Positions 8,878-16,933 of a stretch of 64,000 bases of DNA are shown here, one piece after another. The notes beneath the pieces were generated by a model. It was not told the origin of the DNA, did not search any database, and saw only the letters and a list, made by a program, of their open reading frames with translations. The position numbers and the translations under genes are program-made. Source of the stretch: Chitinophaga eiseniae (lineage in GTDB: Bacteria > Bacteroidota > Bacteroidia > Chitinophagales > Chitinophagaceae). Every line of letters starts with the position of its first letter. The first letter of the stretch is position 1. The stretch spans positions 310,001-374,000 of the forward strand of contig NZ_FUWZ01000002.1 in NCBI RefSeq assembly GCF_900167135.1. The letters run 5' to 3'.

Positions 8878-10782
8878 TTAAATCGTGTACTCCATCATGA
8901 GAAACCCTTCCGCTTCTTCTTCTACGACGAGGCCTCCCTTCATCTTCTGCATAAAGTCCCGGCTGATAATAATACCTAACGCAAAAATATTGTGTTCTTT
9001 GTCTTTCAGTTCTTCGAGCAACTTACGGGTGGCGGCGCCGCCATCAGCCATGAACCGCACGGTTGATTTTCCTTTTTCTCCGTAAGACGAGATCAGGAGC
9101 AGGGTGCCGGGCCGGGCTGTACTCACGGCCACCTGCAGCAACTGCACATTCACCAGCTGCAGTATCTCCGGGTCTGCAATCACCGTGAGCCGTGGCCCAA
9201 CGCGGTTTACGATGACCAGCTGCTTGTCCTGTATCTCCGCCTGCAGCGGCTGCAATGCCTCCGCAATGACCGGCAGCAGTTCTGTGGTGACGGGCTTGTA
9301 AACGAAACCTGACAGCTGCAGCTTCAGCCACTTCAGGATGTTATTGAACGCATCCAGCGTTTTCCGGGAAGCATTACCGATCTGTTTCAACAGGCTCACC
9401 ACCTCCGGTTGCGTGAGCGTGCCCGTTTTCAGTTGATCAGCCACCGCGATGATATGATGCAGCGGTGTTCGGAAGTCCGTCGCCAGCATACTGATCAGCC
9501 TGTTCTTAAAAACATCGTTCTCCGTCAGGGCTGCGTTGTTTCTGGCCAGCTGCACATAACTGAAGGCCAGCGCGTTCTCCTGCTGTTTCCAGCGCCGGTA
9601 GTGCAGGTACCTGCTGGTCAGCAGCGCCAGCAACAGGAATATGATGATCAGCAGTCCTGCCACAATGAGGGAGCGGTTCTTTTTCGCTGCCAGCTCTTTT
9701 TCCAGCTCCTGGTGCTGCATCCGGGTAGAGAGAGACAGTGCCGCCAGTTTTTTTTCTTTCAGAAAAAAATCGATATAGGCAGCCTGGGGCAGGCTGTTAT
9801 GATAGCGGTCCTTCGCGGCCAGCCGCATAATTTCGTTGCCATAGTACACCACCCGCTCCGGCTGCCGATGATGCCGGTAATAATCGTACAACCGTCCCAG
9901 CCAGTACAGGTTTAATTCCATGCTGGCCGACTGCCGTGCCACTTCGTACGCCTGTTCCTGGTAACGGGTAGAATCTGCGAAGTAACCAAGGCGTTGAAAA
10001 TCATATAGCCGGCCATACATGTCCATCGCTACATAGGGCATCCCTTTTTGCCGGGCAAGGTCAGCGAGGGCATAAATCCGTTCCTCTGCCGCTTTGCCCT
10101 TGCCTGCCTGCACCATGAGGTCGGCCTCGAATGCCGCAACATAAAAAACAGCCCTGCTGTCGGGATATTTCTTCAGGATGGTGCCGGCCCTCCGCAACAC
10201 CAGGCGGACAGAGTCTGTTTTAGTACTATCGTCGAAAAAGCGCCAGGCATAGTTGACCAGCATCGTGGCCGCCATAGAATCTTTATCCGGCGGGAGGCGG
10301 TTGGCCATATGAAAAGCACGATAGAAATAATTATTGGCTTCCACCGGGTGACCTGAATTTTTATAACAGCCATAGATAATGTTCAGCGAACGGACCATTT
10401 GCGCGGAGTCGCCCAGCTGCGCATTGAGCAGCAGCGCCTTATACGCATACTGGATGCCTACATTATAATCTGTTTTAGCCGTATAATACCATCCCAGCAT
10501 GTTGTTGGCGTCTGCCATGCCTTTAAGGTCGTGTCGCCGGCCGGCGATTTCCAGCACCTGGCGGGCATAATAGAAAGAACTATCGAGGTTGATACTGGCA
10601 TACAGGGCACCCATCTTGCCCAATACAGATACATAACCGGCGCTGTCATGCTGTTGCGCCAGGTCACGCTGCAAACGGGGCAATATGGCTGCCTGGCCGC
10701 TGCTCTCCTGCACCCGCAACAATAAACAGCCCAGTATCGCCAGTGCTGTTACATAACCTTTACGCATCAATACTTTTATCAT
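8878..10782 (-). CDS. TPR membrane protein with degenerate histidine-kinase module (pseudokinase B)
   Basis: A 634-residue close paralogue of its downstream neighbour A, sharing long stretches such as LPPDKDS and MPYVAMDMYGRL. Layout: N-terminal hydrophobic export signal (start at residue 1 or Met7), TPR-type repeats (about 35-345), membrane helix (about 370-390), DHp-like helix and a C-terminal ATPase-like fold. The H-box reads LATDFRTPL, with Thr435 where the phosphorylated His should be. No N-box Asn or DxGxG loop is present. It is the middle gene of the trio, 15 bp after C and 25 bp before A. The shared architecture suggests tandem duplication followed by loss of catalysis. Confidence 0.82.
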   Translation of the reverse strand: MIKVLMRKGYVTALAILGCLLLRVQESSGQAAILPRLQRDLAQQHDSAGYVSVLGKMGALYASINLDSSFYYARQVLEIAGRRHDLKGMADANNMLGWYYTAKTDYNVGIQYAYKALLLNAQLGDSAQMVRSLNIIYGCYKNSGHPVEANNYFYRAFHMANRLPPDKDSMAATMLVNYAWRFFDDSTKTDSVRLVLRRAGTILKKYPDSRAVFYVAAFEADLMVQAGKGKAAEERIYALADLARQKGMPYVAMDMYGRLYDFQRLGYFADSTRYQEQAYEVARQSASMELNLYWLGRLYDYYRHHRQPERVVYYGNEIMRLAAKDRYHNSLPQAAYIDFFLKEKKLAALSLSTRMQHQELEKELAAKKNRSLIVAGLLIIIFLLLALLTSRYLHYRRWKQQENALAFSYVQLARNNAALTENDVFKNRLISMLATDFRTPLHHIIAVADQLKTGTLTQPEVVSLLKQIGNASRKTLDAFNNILKWLKLQLSGFVYKPVTTELLPVIAEALQPLQAEIQDKQLVIVNRVGPRLTVIADPEILQLVNVQLLQVAVSTARPGTLLLISSYGEKGKSTVRFMADGGAATRKLLEELKDKEHNIFALGIIISRDFMQKMKGGLVVEEEAEGFLMMEYTI

Positions 10783-10797
10783 CCTGACAGTATCCCT

Positions 10798-12726
10798 TTA
10801 AACATCTATTTCCGGTACCCGGTAGAAGAACGTGCTTCCACCTTCTGCGTTATTCTGTGCACCCGCCTCCCCATTCATCTTGTCAATAAAGTCACGGCAG
10901 ATGATCAATGCCAGGCCCGCTCCTTTACCGGTCCTCTTACTGGCGTAACTTTCACTGTTGTAGGTAAACAGCCCTGGCAGCACCTCCGGGTCTATGCCCG
11001 GCCCCTGGTCGCGGAAGAAAACTTTCACAAAATTACCTTCACGTATAGCCGTTATCGTTATCACGCCATTCTCCGGTGAAAACTTGATGGCGTTATGCAG
11101 GAAATTACGATGAATAAACTGCAGCATTTCAAAGTCTCCCTGCACGGTTAACCCTTCCGGCACCTGCTGCTGCAGCCGGATATTTTTTTCACGCAGCAGA
11201 TGCTGTACGTTACGGGCAGACATCTCCAGCATATCGGCCAGCACAAAGGAATGCGGCCGGTATACAAATCCCGACAGCTGCGTGCGCATCCAGCTGAGTA
11301 TTTCTTCAAAAACAGTCAGGGTGGCGGTAGCGGTTTGTTCCACTTCCATCACCATACCGGTAGCATCTTCGGGGGTGAGAATATCTTCATTGACAAAACC
11401 AGTGATATCAATAATGTTATACAACGGCGTCCGGAAATCATGCGCGATCAGCGAGATCAGTTTGTTCTTGAAGTCGTCGTTTTTTTTCAATACCTCGTTG
11501 GCGGCGGCGATCTCTGTCTTCACGCGGGCAAGGCGCTGCGAGCGCAGGCGGGAAGAGCGGTAGGAACGTACCAGGAACCAGGTAAGCACCAGCAGCAGCA
11601 GGATAATGGCTACCACGAAAATGAACAGGTATTGCGAGTAGCGTTGTGCCAGCCTCGTTTTCTGCAGCGCCGTCTGCTGCAGGTCTGACTGTATTTTCAG
11701 GGAGTCCAGTGTCTGGTCCTGCAGCGAATAGGCGATATAGTCCATTTCTCCCTGCTGCATATCATCCTGCTGCTGTTGCATGATATTCAGTGCAATGCGG
11801 CTGTAGCGGGCGGCCTGCAGCGTATCTTTCTCCCGCTGGAAATAATGATACAGCTGTGTTACCTGCGGCAGCAACAGACCGATATATCCGCCGGCGACGG
11901 CATGGGACACCGCATCCTGGAGATGTACCAGCGAGTCCGGTTCCCCGAGCTGGCTTTTGTACTCCGACAGTTCCATCGAGGCACGCATGGCATAATACTC
12001 AAACCCTTCTCTGATGGCGGTATCAAGCACTTGCCGTACCCTTTTTTTTGCGGCTTCAAAACGTTCGGCCAGGTAGTCTTCGTTGGCCAGCAGCAGCCGG
12101 ATATACAGCAGCTCACGGGTGTCGCGGTAGCGTTCTGCCAGCGTAGTGGCCTCGGACAGTGCAGCAGCAACTGCCTCCCGGGTGCTGCTGTCGGTATAAT
12201 TGATAGCGTAATAGTTGCCCAGCCCGAGGGCGTGCAGCGAATCTTCTTTCAGGTCCTTCGTCAGCTGCAGCGACTGTGCCACGTAATCATTCGCCGACGC
12301 CAGTTTACCGGTAAAATAGTGATAGATGCCAATATTCATCATCACCTGCGATACATTGACAGAATCGCCGGCTTTACGGCTTTCTTCCAGGGCATCATTA
12401 TAAAAGAGGTAGGAGAGGTAACGATGGGGACGGAGGGCATAATAGTTTCCCAGGTTACGCAGGGCCCGGGCTTTGCCGGAGGGATAACCGATACGTACGG
12501 CCATATCTCTTGCCATGGACGCATAACGGCCGCAGCTGTCCAGCTGACAGGCCTGATACACCGCCGCCAGTCTGTTCAGGGCATCTACATAAGTCACGCT
12601 GTCGCCTATGTGCGGCAGTTGTGATTTAATCCTGCCGATTTCTTTATGCTGCCCATGCAGCAATGTCGGGAAAACAAACAACAACCAGCACATATGCAAC
12701 AGCATATATCGTCTGAGGATCATCAT
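10798..12726 (-). CDS. TPR-containing membrane sensor histidine kinase (intact catalytic motifs)
   Basis: A 642-residue hybrid of an N-terminal exported TPR sensor (about 26-345), one membrane helix (about 366-387) and a cytoplasmic kinase. Catalytic motifs are intact: H-box IAHDFRTPL with His429, N-box HNAIKFSPENG with Asn545, G1 RDQGPGID (Asp573) and G2 GKGAGLAL (600-607). It is thus the one plausible active kinase of the tandem trio and the first gene of the group. No receiver-domain gene is nearby, so its output partner is unknown. The kinase assignment is secure; the signal sensed is not. TPR-HK proteins of this form are common and mostly uncharacterised in Chitinophagaceae. Confidence 0.88.
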   Translation of the reverse strand: MMILRRYMLLHMCWLLFVFPTLLHGQHKEIGRIKSQLPHIGDSVTYVDALNRLAAVYQACQLDSCGRYASMARDMAVRIGYPSGKARALRNLGNYYALRPHRYLSYLFYNDALEESRKAGDSVNVSQVMMNIGIYHYFTGKLASANDYVAQSLQLTKDLKEDSLHALGLGNYYAINYTDSSTREAVAAALSEATTLAERYRDTRELLYIRLLLANEDYLAERFEAAKKRVRQVLDTAIREGFEYYAMRASMELSEYKSQLGEPDSLVHLQDAVSHAVAGGYIGLLLPQVTQLYHYFQREKDTLQAARYSRIALNIMQQQQDDMQQGEMDYIAYSLQDQTLDSLKIQSDLQQTALQKTRLAQRYSQYLFIFVVAIILLLLVLTWFLVRSYRSSRLRSQRLARVKTEIAAANEVLKKNDDFKNKLISLIAHDFRTPLYNIIDITGFVNEDILTPEDATGMVMEVEQTATATLTVFEEILSWMRTQLSGFVYRPHSFVLADMLEMSARNVQHLLREKNIRLQQQVPEGLTVQGDFEMLQFIHRNFLHNAIKFSPENGVITITAIREGNFVKVFFRDQGPGIDPEVLPGLFTYNSESYASKRTGKGAGLALIICRDFIDKMNGEAGAQNNAEGGSTFFYRVPEIDV

Positions 12727-12810
12727 AATTCAACCGGAAAAGTAAAAATAATACAGCGAACCCTGCACCGTTGGCAGCTGTTCATTTTGTTCATTTTCAC
12801 CCGGCACTGA

Positions 12811-13506
12811 CTATATCTCGAACACCAGTCCTTTACGCATCAGCACTTCATACCTCGCGGGGTCAAAACGATACAGGTGTGCGCCTTTTTTGGAAGAGGT
12901 CTTATCCTTTTCCTCCAGCTTCTCCATTACATCCAGTGATAGTATTTTCTTTCTGAAGTTACGCTTATCAAGTGTCTTTTGGTATATTTCTTCGTAGAGG
13001 CTTCTGAGCTGTGATAAAGTGAATTTCTCCGGCAGCAGTTCAAACCCGATAGGGTGAAAATGTGCATTGTTACGCAGTTGTACCAATGCGTCGTTGATCA
13101 TTCTGTTGTGGTCGAATATAAGCCCCGGGATTTCATGCAGCTCCAGCCAGTGCGCTCCATGCTCCTGGGCTAACGGACGGTCATGGTCTTTGATGCGGAT
13201 CAGTGCATAATAGGCTACGGATATTACCCGGGCGCCGGTATCACGGTGTACTTCTCCGTAACAATGCAGCTGGTCCATATAGATATTTTCCAGGCCGGTG
13301 GTCAGTTTGAGGACCCTCGCCGCAGCGTCGTCGGTACTCTCTTCCTCCTGAACAAAGCCTCCTACGAGCGACCATTCGCCGGCCATAGGCGCCAGTTTTC
13401 GCTTCATCACCAACAACTTCAGCTTGCCTTCGTCGAAACCAAAGATGATACAATCTACTGCCACCAGATGTTTCGGGGCCTGTCCATAAAAAGAAGCTGC
13501 ATTCAT
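12811..13506 (-). CDS. NrtR/AraR-type Nudix-fold transcriptional regulator
   Basis: The 231-residue protein joins an N-terminal Nudix fold (about 10-145) to a C-terminal winged helix (about 155-231; FTLSQLRSLYEEIYQKTLDK, then NFRKKIL). This is the layout of NrtR-family regulators, which bind ADP-ribose-type or sugar ligands through the Nudix fold. The Nudix box begins as Gly50-x5-Glu56-x7-Arg64, but the three acidic residues of REUxEE are replaced by Val65, Leu68 and Thr69, so hydrolysis is unlikely and a ligand-sensing role is favoured. The start is the Met before NAASFYGQAPKH. No NAD or sugar gene is adjacent, so the regulon cannot be read from context. Confidence 0.8.
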   Translation of the reverse strand: MNAASFYGQAPKHLVAVDCIIFGFDEGKLKLLVMKRKLAPMAGEWSLVGGFVQEEESTDDAAARVLKLTTGLENIYMDQLHCYGEVHRDTGARVISVAYYALIRIKDHDRPLAQEHGAHWLELHEIPGLIFDHNRMINDALVQLRNNAHFHPIGFELLPEKFTLSQLRSLYEEIYQKTLDKRNFRKKILSLDVMEKLEEKDKTSSKKGAHLYRFDPARYEVLMRKGLVFEI

Positions 13507-13554
13507 AAAAGGGAATTTTTCCTGCGTATATGAGGTAAAAATAATATAAATCGC

Positions 13555-14046
13555 CTACTTTTTAGGCTTAAAACGATGGTAGTCAGTAGCAGGAACGCGG
13601 TCAACCCCCAGCTGGTGCAACATACGCACCAGCTGCCCGCGGTAAAAAGTACTGTGGTTGCTGTAATCCATCACGGCATCCTGTACCGGCAGCTTCACCT
13701 GCTCCCCTTTACGTGGCGTAAAGGCGATGGTATGGTTCAATCTCGCTTCAGTAGCCTGCTTTACCCATTCCTGCAGCCGGAGCGACTGCCGCAGCAACGC
13801 TTCGCAGGCTTCCGCAAAAGTACCGCTAAATGAAGCTGTCGGGTCCACCGGTTGTTCCGTCAGCTGCAACCGCTGATACCAGATACTCTCCCGGTGCCAC
13901 ATGTGACAGACCGTTTTAAACAGGGAAGGAAAACTGCCGCCAAGGTCCTGCATGACCTGCTCCGCATTCAGCTTCAACATGACCGCCACCAGCTGTTGGT
14001 TAGCCCAGTGGTTATAAGATGCGAACCGCACCAGGATTTCTTTCAT
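13555..14046 (-). CDS. DinB-like four-helix-bundle protein
   Basis: A 163-residue protein of the DinB/YfiT-like fold, a metal-binding four-helix bundle seen in thiol transferases, damage-inducible proteins and many uncharacterised proteins. MKEILVRFASYNHWANQQL is typical of the first helix. Candidate metal ligands are His48 in VCHMWHRE and His131 in NHSTFYRGQL. The usual third His (N-H-x-x-x-H-R-G-Q) is Tyr135 here, so metal binding may be weakened or use His51. The substrate is not known. It is read divergently from the GNAT gene at 14360. Confidence 0.75.
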   Translation of the reverse strand: MKEILVRFASYNHWANQQLVAVMLKLNAEQVMQDLGGSFPSLFKTVCHMWHRESIWYQRLQLTEQPVDPTASFSGTFAEACEALLRQSLRLQEWVKQATEARLNHTIAFTPRKGEQVKLPVQDAVMDYSNHSTFYRGQLVRMLHQLGVDRVPATDYHRFKPKK

Positions 14047-14207
14047 GTATAAAAGGTTAATTAATCAAATCCTAATGATTCTCCAACAAATTACAATATT
14101 GTTTGTCAATTTACCTGCGGGCGGCGGAAAAAATGATGGTCCACCGCTTCCCGTAATGCAATGGCCAATCCCGGTACGGCCGGCGGCGAAGCCAGCGGCC
14201 ATCAGAA

Positions 14208-14246
14208 GGCCGCCCTGTACCCGCTGACAGCGGGTACAGGGCGGCC
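14208..14246. repeat. 39-bp GC-rich near-perfect palindrome
   Basis: Two 19-bp arms, 14208-14226 and 14228-14246, are exact reverse complements around a single central base (14227). The arms begin GGCCGCCCTG and are mostly G and C. No U tract follows on either strand, so it is not a standard terminator. It sits between the divergent DinB-like and GNAT genes, about 110 bp before the GNAT start. It could be an extragenic palindromic element, a cruciform or a protein-binding site. Confidence 0.85.
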
Positions 14247-14252
14247 CCTGCC

Positions 14253-14287
14253 TTTGGTGCGGATGCCAAACAGATCCCGTAATTTTG
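14253..14287 (+). promoter_or_regulatory. Candidate Bacteroidota promoter for GNAT gene
   Basis: TTTG at 14253-14256 and TAATTTTG at 14280-14287 are separated by 23 bp, within the accepted range for the phylum's TTTG / TAnnTTTG promoter. Transcription would begin near 14291 and give a leader of about 70 nt. The palindrome at 14208-14246 lies immediately upstream. Confidence 0.45.
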
Positions 14288-14359
14288 ATTATTTTGCAGC
14301 AGGCGAAACAACCGCCGTCCGGATCAGACAGCCGGTTCGCCTGTATAAACAAACACCAC

Positions 14360-14830
14360 ATGGCAGATATAACGTTAAGGATTGCACGAAAAGAAGATTG
14401 TCCCCGGTTGATGGAACTCATCCGGGAGCTGGCAGCATATGAAAACGCACCACAGGAAGTAACCGTAAGCCTTGCCCATTTTGAAGAAGCCGGCTTTGGC
14501 GCCAGCCCGGTATGGAAGGCTTTTGTGGCCACCACTCCCGATGCGGACGGCAAAGAGCTGATAGTGGGTTTTGCCCTGTTTTACATTCGCTACTCTACCT
14601 GGAAAGGTTGCCGCTTGTACATGGAAGACCTCATCGTGACAGAACAATGGCGCGGTAAAGGTATTGGTAAACTGCTGCTGGACCGCATCATCGAAGAAGC
14701 GAAAGAAAGGCAATACAGTGGCGTACTCTGGCAGGTACTGGAATGGAACGAACCGGCCATCAACTTTTACAAAAAGTATGCAGCGAAGTTCGACGCAGAG
14801 TGGGTGAACGTCAGCGTGGAGTTATCCTAA
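14360..14830 (+). CDS. GNAT family N-acetyltransferase (SSAT-like)
   Basis: A 156-residue single-domain GNAT enzyme, which transfers acetyl from acetyl-CoA to an amine. MADITLRIARKEDCPRLMEL and the ELAAYENAP stretch resemble the spermidine/spermine or thialysine acetyltransferase branch. The acetyl-CoA loop is EQWRGKGIGKLL, and the C-terminal WNEPAINFYKKYAAKF helix is typical. An upstream in-frame TTG (14285) would add 25 unlikely residues, so the ATG at 14360 is preferred. The substrate (polyamine or another small amine) is inferred from family resemblance only. The second GNAT gene follows 72 bp downstream on the same strand. Confidence 0.85.
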   Translation: MADITLRIARKEDCPRLMELIRELAAYENAPQEVTVSLAHFEEAGFGASPVWKAFVATTPDADGKELIVGFALFYIRYSTWKGCRLYMEDLIVTEQWRGKGIGKLLLDRIIEEAKERQYSGVLWQVLEWNEPAINFYKKYAAKFDAEWVNVSVELS

Positions 14831-14857
14831 ACTTCCCGTTTATAATATTCTCATCCG

Positions 14858-14893
14858 GTATGTCATCAATCATCATTAATATTGATGACATAC
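14858..14893. promoter_or_regulatory. 13-bp inverted repeat before second GNAT gene
   Basis: GTATGTCATCAAT (14858-14870) and ATTGATGACATAC (14881-14893) are exact reverse complements around a 10-nt AT-rich loop. The element ends 9 bp before the ATG at 14903. With no U tract and this position it looks more like an operator than a terminator. Confidence 0.5.
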
Positions 14894-14902
14894 ATTTTTA
14901 CC

Positions 14903-15754
14903 ATGATTTTTCTTCACGATTTCAGAGACCTCCGGGGAGAATCCACCGAAACCCTCAGCCATACGTTCAACGACGCATTCAGCGACTATATCGTACCGAT
15001 GCACCTCACCCCTTCCATCCTTGAACAGAAGATGAAAGCTGAAAACCTCCGGCGCGAATGGTCGATCGGCGCTTTTAACGGCAACGATCTTGGTGCGTTT
15101 ATCCTTCACGGCACTAACCATGACACGCATCCCACCGTACTGTATAATGGCGGCACCGGCGTAACGCCCGCCTATCGCGGACAACACCTGATACAAAAAA
15201 TGTATCAGCAATTCATCCCGCATTATCAACGGGCCGGCATCCGGAAAATATTGCTGGAAGTGATCACTTCCAATCTACCTGCTATTAAAGCCTATACGAA
15301 CAGCGGTTTTCATAAACTGCGCACATTCCACTGCTACAAAGGCACCGCCACCATTACTGCCACCAATCCCGATGTCACCATCCGGGAAACAGCGCAGCCG
15401 GATTGGGCCTTGTTCAATACATTCATGGATATGGAACCCGCCTGGAGCAACAATGCAGCCAGCATAGAAAGGGAGCATCCGGTTACCGCCACCTGGGAAG
15501 CCCTGCTGGACGGACAGTCAGCAGGTTATATCACCGTGCATAAAGACAGCCGTCGCATCCGCAACATCGGCGTACATCCCGGTTTCCGCCGCCGTGGCAT
15601 TGCCAGTACGCTGCTGCAGCATGTAGCTGCCGCACTGGATGGCCCCATGAGCATTATCAACATAGATGAAAAAAATCCGGAGATAAGTGCTTTCCTGGAG
15701 AAGTCGGGACTCGGGCACTATCTGTCACAATATGAAATGGCCATAGAGATTTAG
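14903..15754 (+). CDS. Tandem-domain GNAT N-acetyltransferase
   Basis: A 283-residue protein with two GNAT folds. The N-terminal half carries NGGTGVTPAYRGQHLIQKM, an acetyl-CoA loop, followed by SNLPAIKAYTNSGF. The C-terminal half carries IRNIGVHPGFRRRGIASTLL, a clear R-x-x-G-x-A pyrophosphate loop, then NPEISAFLEKSGL. Both halves therefore look able to bind CoA. The substrate is unknown. ATG 14903 is preferred because an inverted repeat (14858-14893) lies just upstream; ATG 14885 is an alternative that would put the right arm inside the coding region. A bidirectional terminator separates it from the convergent fabD. Confidence 0.82.
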   Translation: MIFLHDFRDLRGESTETLSHTFNDAFSDYIVPMHLTPSILEQKMKAENLRREWSIGAFNGNDLGAFILHGTNHDTHPTVLYNGGTGVTPAYRGQHLIQKMYQQFIPHYQRAGIRKILLEVITSNLPAIKAYTNSGFHKLRTFHCYKGTATITATNPDVTIRETAQPDWALFNTFMDMEPAWSNNAASIEREHPVTATWEALLDGQSAGYITVHKDSRRIRNIGVHPGFRRRGIASTLLQHVAAALDGPMSIINIDEKNPEISAFLEKSGLGHYLSQYEMAIEI

Positions 15755-15786
15755 AGATTTTTTGATTTACGGATTTTGGAATATAA

Positions 15787-15832
15787 AAAATGCAGCGGAG
15801 ATCACACTATAGCGTGATCTCCGCTGCATTTT
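15787..15832. terminator. Bidirectional hairpin terminator between GNAT and fabD
   Basis: Arms 15787-15805 and 15814-15832 form a 19-bp perfect stem (core TGCAGCGGAGATCAC) around an 8-nt loop. A-rich and T-rich ends make it a terminator on both strands, fitting the convergent genes on each side. Confidence 0.9.
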
Positions 15833-15871
15833 AAATTTCTAAATATCAAAATCAGGAAATGCGCAAATCGG

Positions 15872-16762
15872 TTAGCTGATGCCATTCACCGTCACTTCTT
15901 TGGCAATTTTTTGCACCAGTCCCTGTAACACTTTACCCGGGCCCACTTCGGTGAATTCAGTCGCACCATCGGCTACCATGGCCAGTACGGACTGGCTCCA
16001 TTTTACCGGGCCGGTGAGCTGGTCGATCAGGTTTTGTTTGATCTGTGCCGGTGCTGTCACTGCAGCGGCCACCACGTTTTGGTATACCGGGCAGGCAGGT
16101 GTATTGAAGGCCGCTTTTTCGATAGCAGCTTTCAGTTCTTCACGGGCAGATTCCATCAGCGGAGAGTGGAAGGCACCACCTACCGGCAGGATCATGGCTC
16201 TTTTAGCACCGGCAGCTTTTAATTCAGCACAGGCAGTCTCCACCGCTTTGAGGGTACCGGAAATCACCAGTTGGCCGGGGCTGTTATAGTTGGCCGGCAC
16301 CACCACTTCATTGGTTTCAGCGGCTACCTTAACGCAGATTTCTTCTACCCTGGCATCCTCCATACCGAGGATCACAGCCATGGTAGAGGGTTGCTGCTCG
16401 CATGCTTTCTGCATGGCATTAGCCCTGATGGCAACCAGGCGCAGCGCTTCTTCGAAAGACAATACGCCGTTGGCAACGAGTGCGGAAAATTCTCCCAGGG
16501 AGTGCCCTGCTACCATGTCCGGTTGGGAATGTTCTGTGGTCAGAAAGGCAATCACAGCATGCAGGAACACTGCCGGCTGCGTTACCTTGGTTTGTTTCAG
16601 GTCTTCCTCTGTGCCGGTAAACATTACATCGGAGATGCGGAATCCCAGGATTTCGTTGGCTTTCTCAAACAGTTCCTTTGCTTTCTCATTGGTCTCATAC
16701 AGGTTCTTACCCATACCCGGAAATTGCGATGCCTGCCCGGGAAATACATATGCATGCTTCAT
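15872..16762 (-). CDS. fabD: Malonyl-CoA:ACP transacylase
   Basis: FabD moves malonyl from CoA to acyl carrier protein, supplying fatty acid elongation. The 296-residue protein starts KHAYVFPGQASQFPGMG, the family signature. The nucleophile is Ser88 in VAGHSLGEFSAL; the catalytic His lies in GGAFHSPLM. The Arg that binds the malonyl carboxylate is in LVAIRANAMQ. It is transcribed alone, between a bidirectional terminator and its own canonical promoter (16804-16833). No other fab genes adjoin it. Confidence 0.96.
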   Translation of the reverse strand: MKHAYVFPGQASQFPGMGKNLYETNEKAKELFEKANEILGFRISDVMFTGTEEDLKQTKVTQPAVFLHAVIAFLTTEHSQPDMVAGHSLGEFSALVANGVLSFEEALRLVAIRANAMQKACEQQPSTMAVILGMEDARVEEICVKVAAETNEVVVPANYNSPGQLVISGTLKAVETACAELKAAGAKRAMILPVGGAFHSPLMESAREELKAAIEKAAFNTPACPVYQNVVAAAVTAPAQIKQNLIDQLTGPVKWSQSVLAMVADGATEFTEVGPGKVLQGLVQKIAKEVTVNGIS

Positions 16763-16803
16763 GGTTGCTATATTGTAGTGTTTATATCAGATAAAAAATA
16801 ATT

Positions 16804-16833
16804 CAAATATACAATCAATTAGAATTTAACAAA
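16804..16833 (-). promoter_or_regulatory. Canonical Bacteroidota promoter for fabD
   Basis: On the minus strand TTTG (16833-16830) is followed after 18 bp by TATATTTG (16811-16804), an exact match to the phylum's TTTG / TAnnTTTG consensus. Transcription would start near 16800, leaving a leader of about 38 nt before the fabD ATG at 16762. Confidence 0.75.
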
Positions 16834-16880
16834 GAATTATTACAGATGCTGCAAAGCTGCATCAAAAAGCACTAAAAACA

Positions 16881-16917
16881 AAAAATGGTTTAACCAGTTA
16901 CTGGCTAAACCATTTTT
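16881..16917 (-). terminator. Rho-independent terminator of queD-folE
   Basis: A 17-bp stem with one A-C mismatch (left 16881-16897, right 16901-16917, loop TTA) is followed on the minus strand by a T-rich run. It lies 17 bp after the folE stop and insulates folE from the fabD promoter. Confidence 0.85.
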
Positions 16918-16933
16918 GGAATGTCCGGGGGAC

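Noticed and set aside
8852..8878. Gap between pseudokinases A and B as a frameshifted single gene
   Set aside because: Each gene has its own signal sequence, stop and full domain set, so they are separate paralogues rather than one broken gene.
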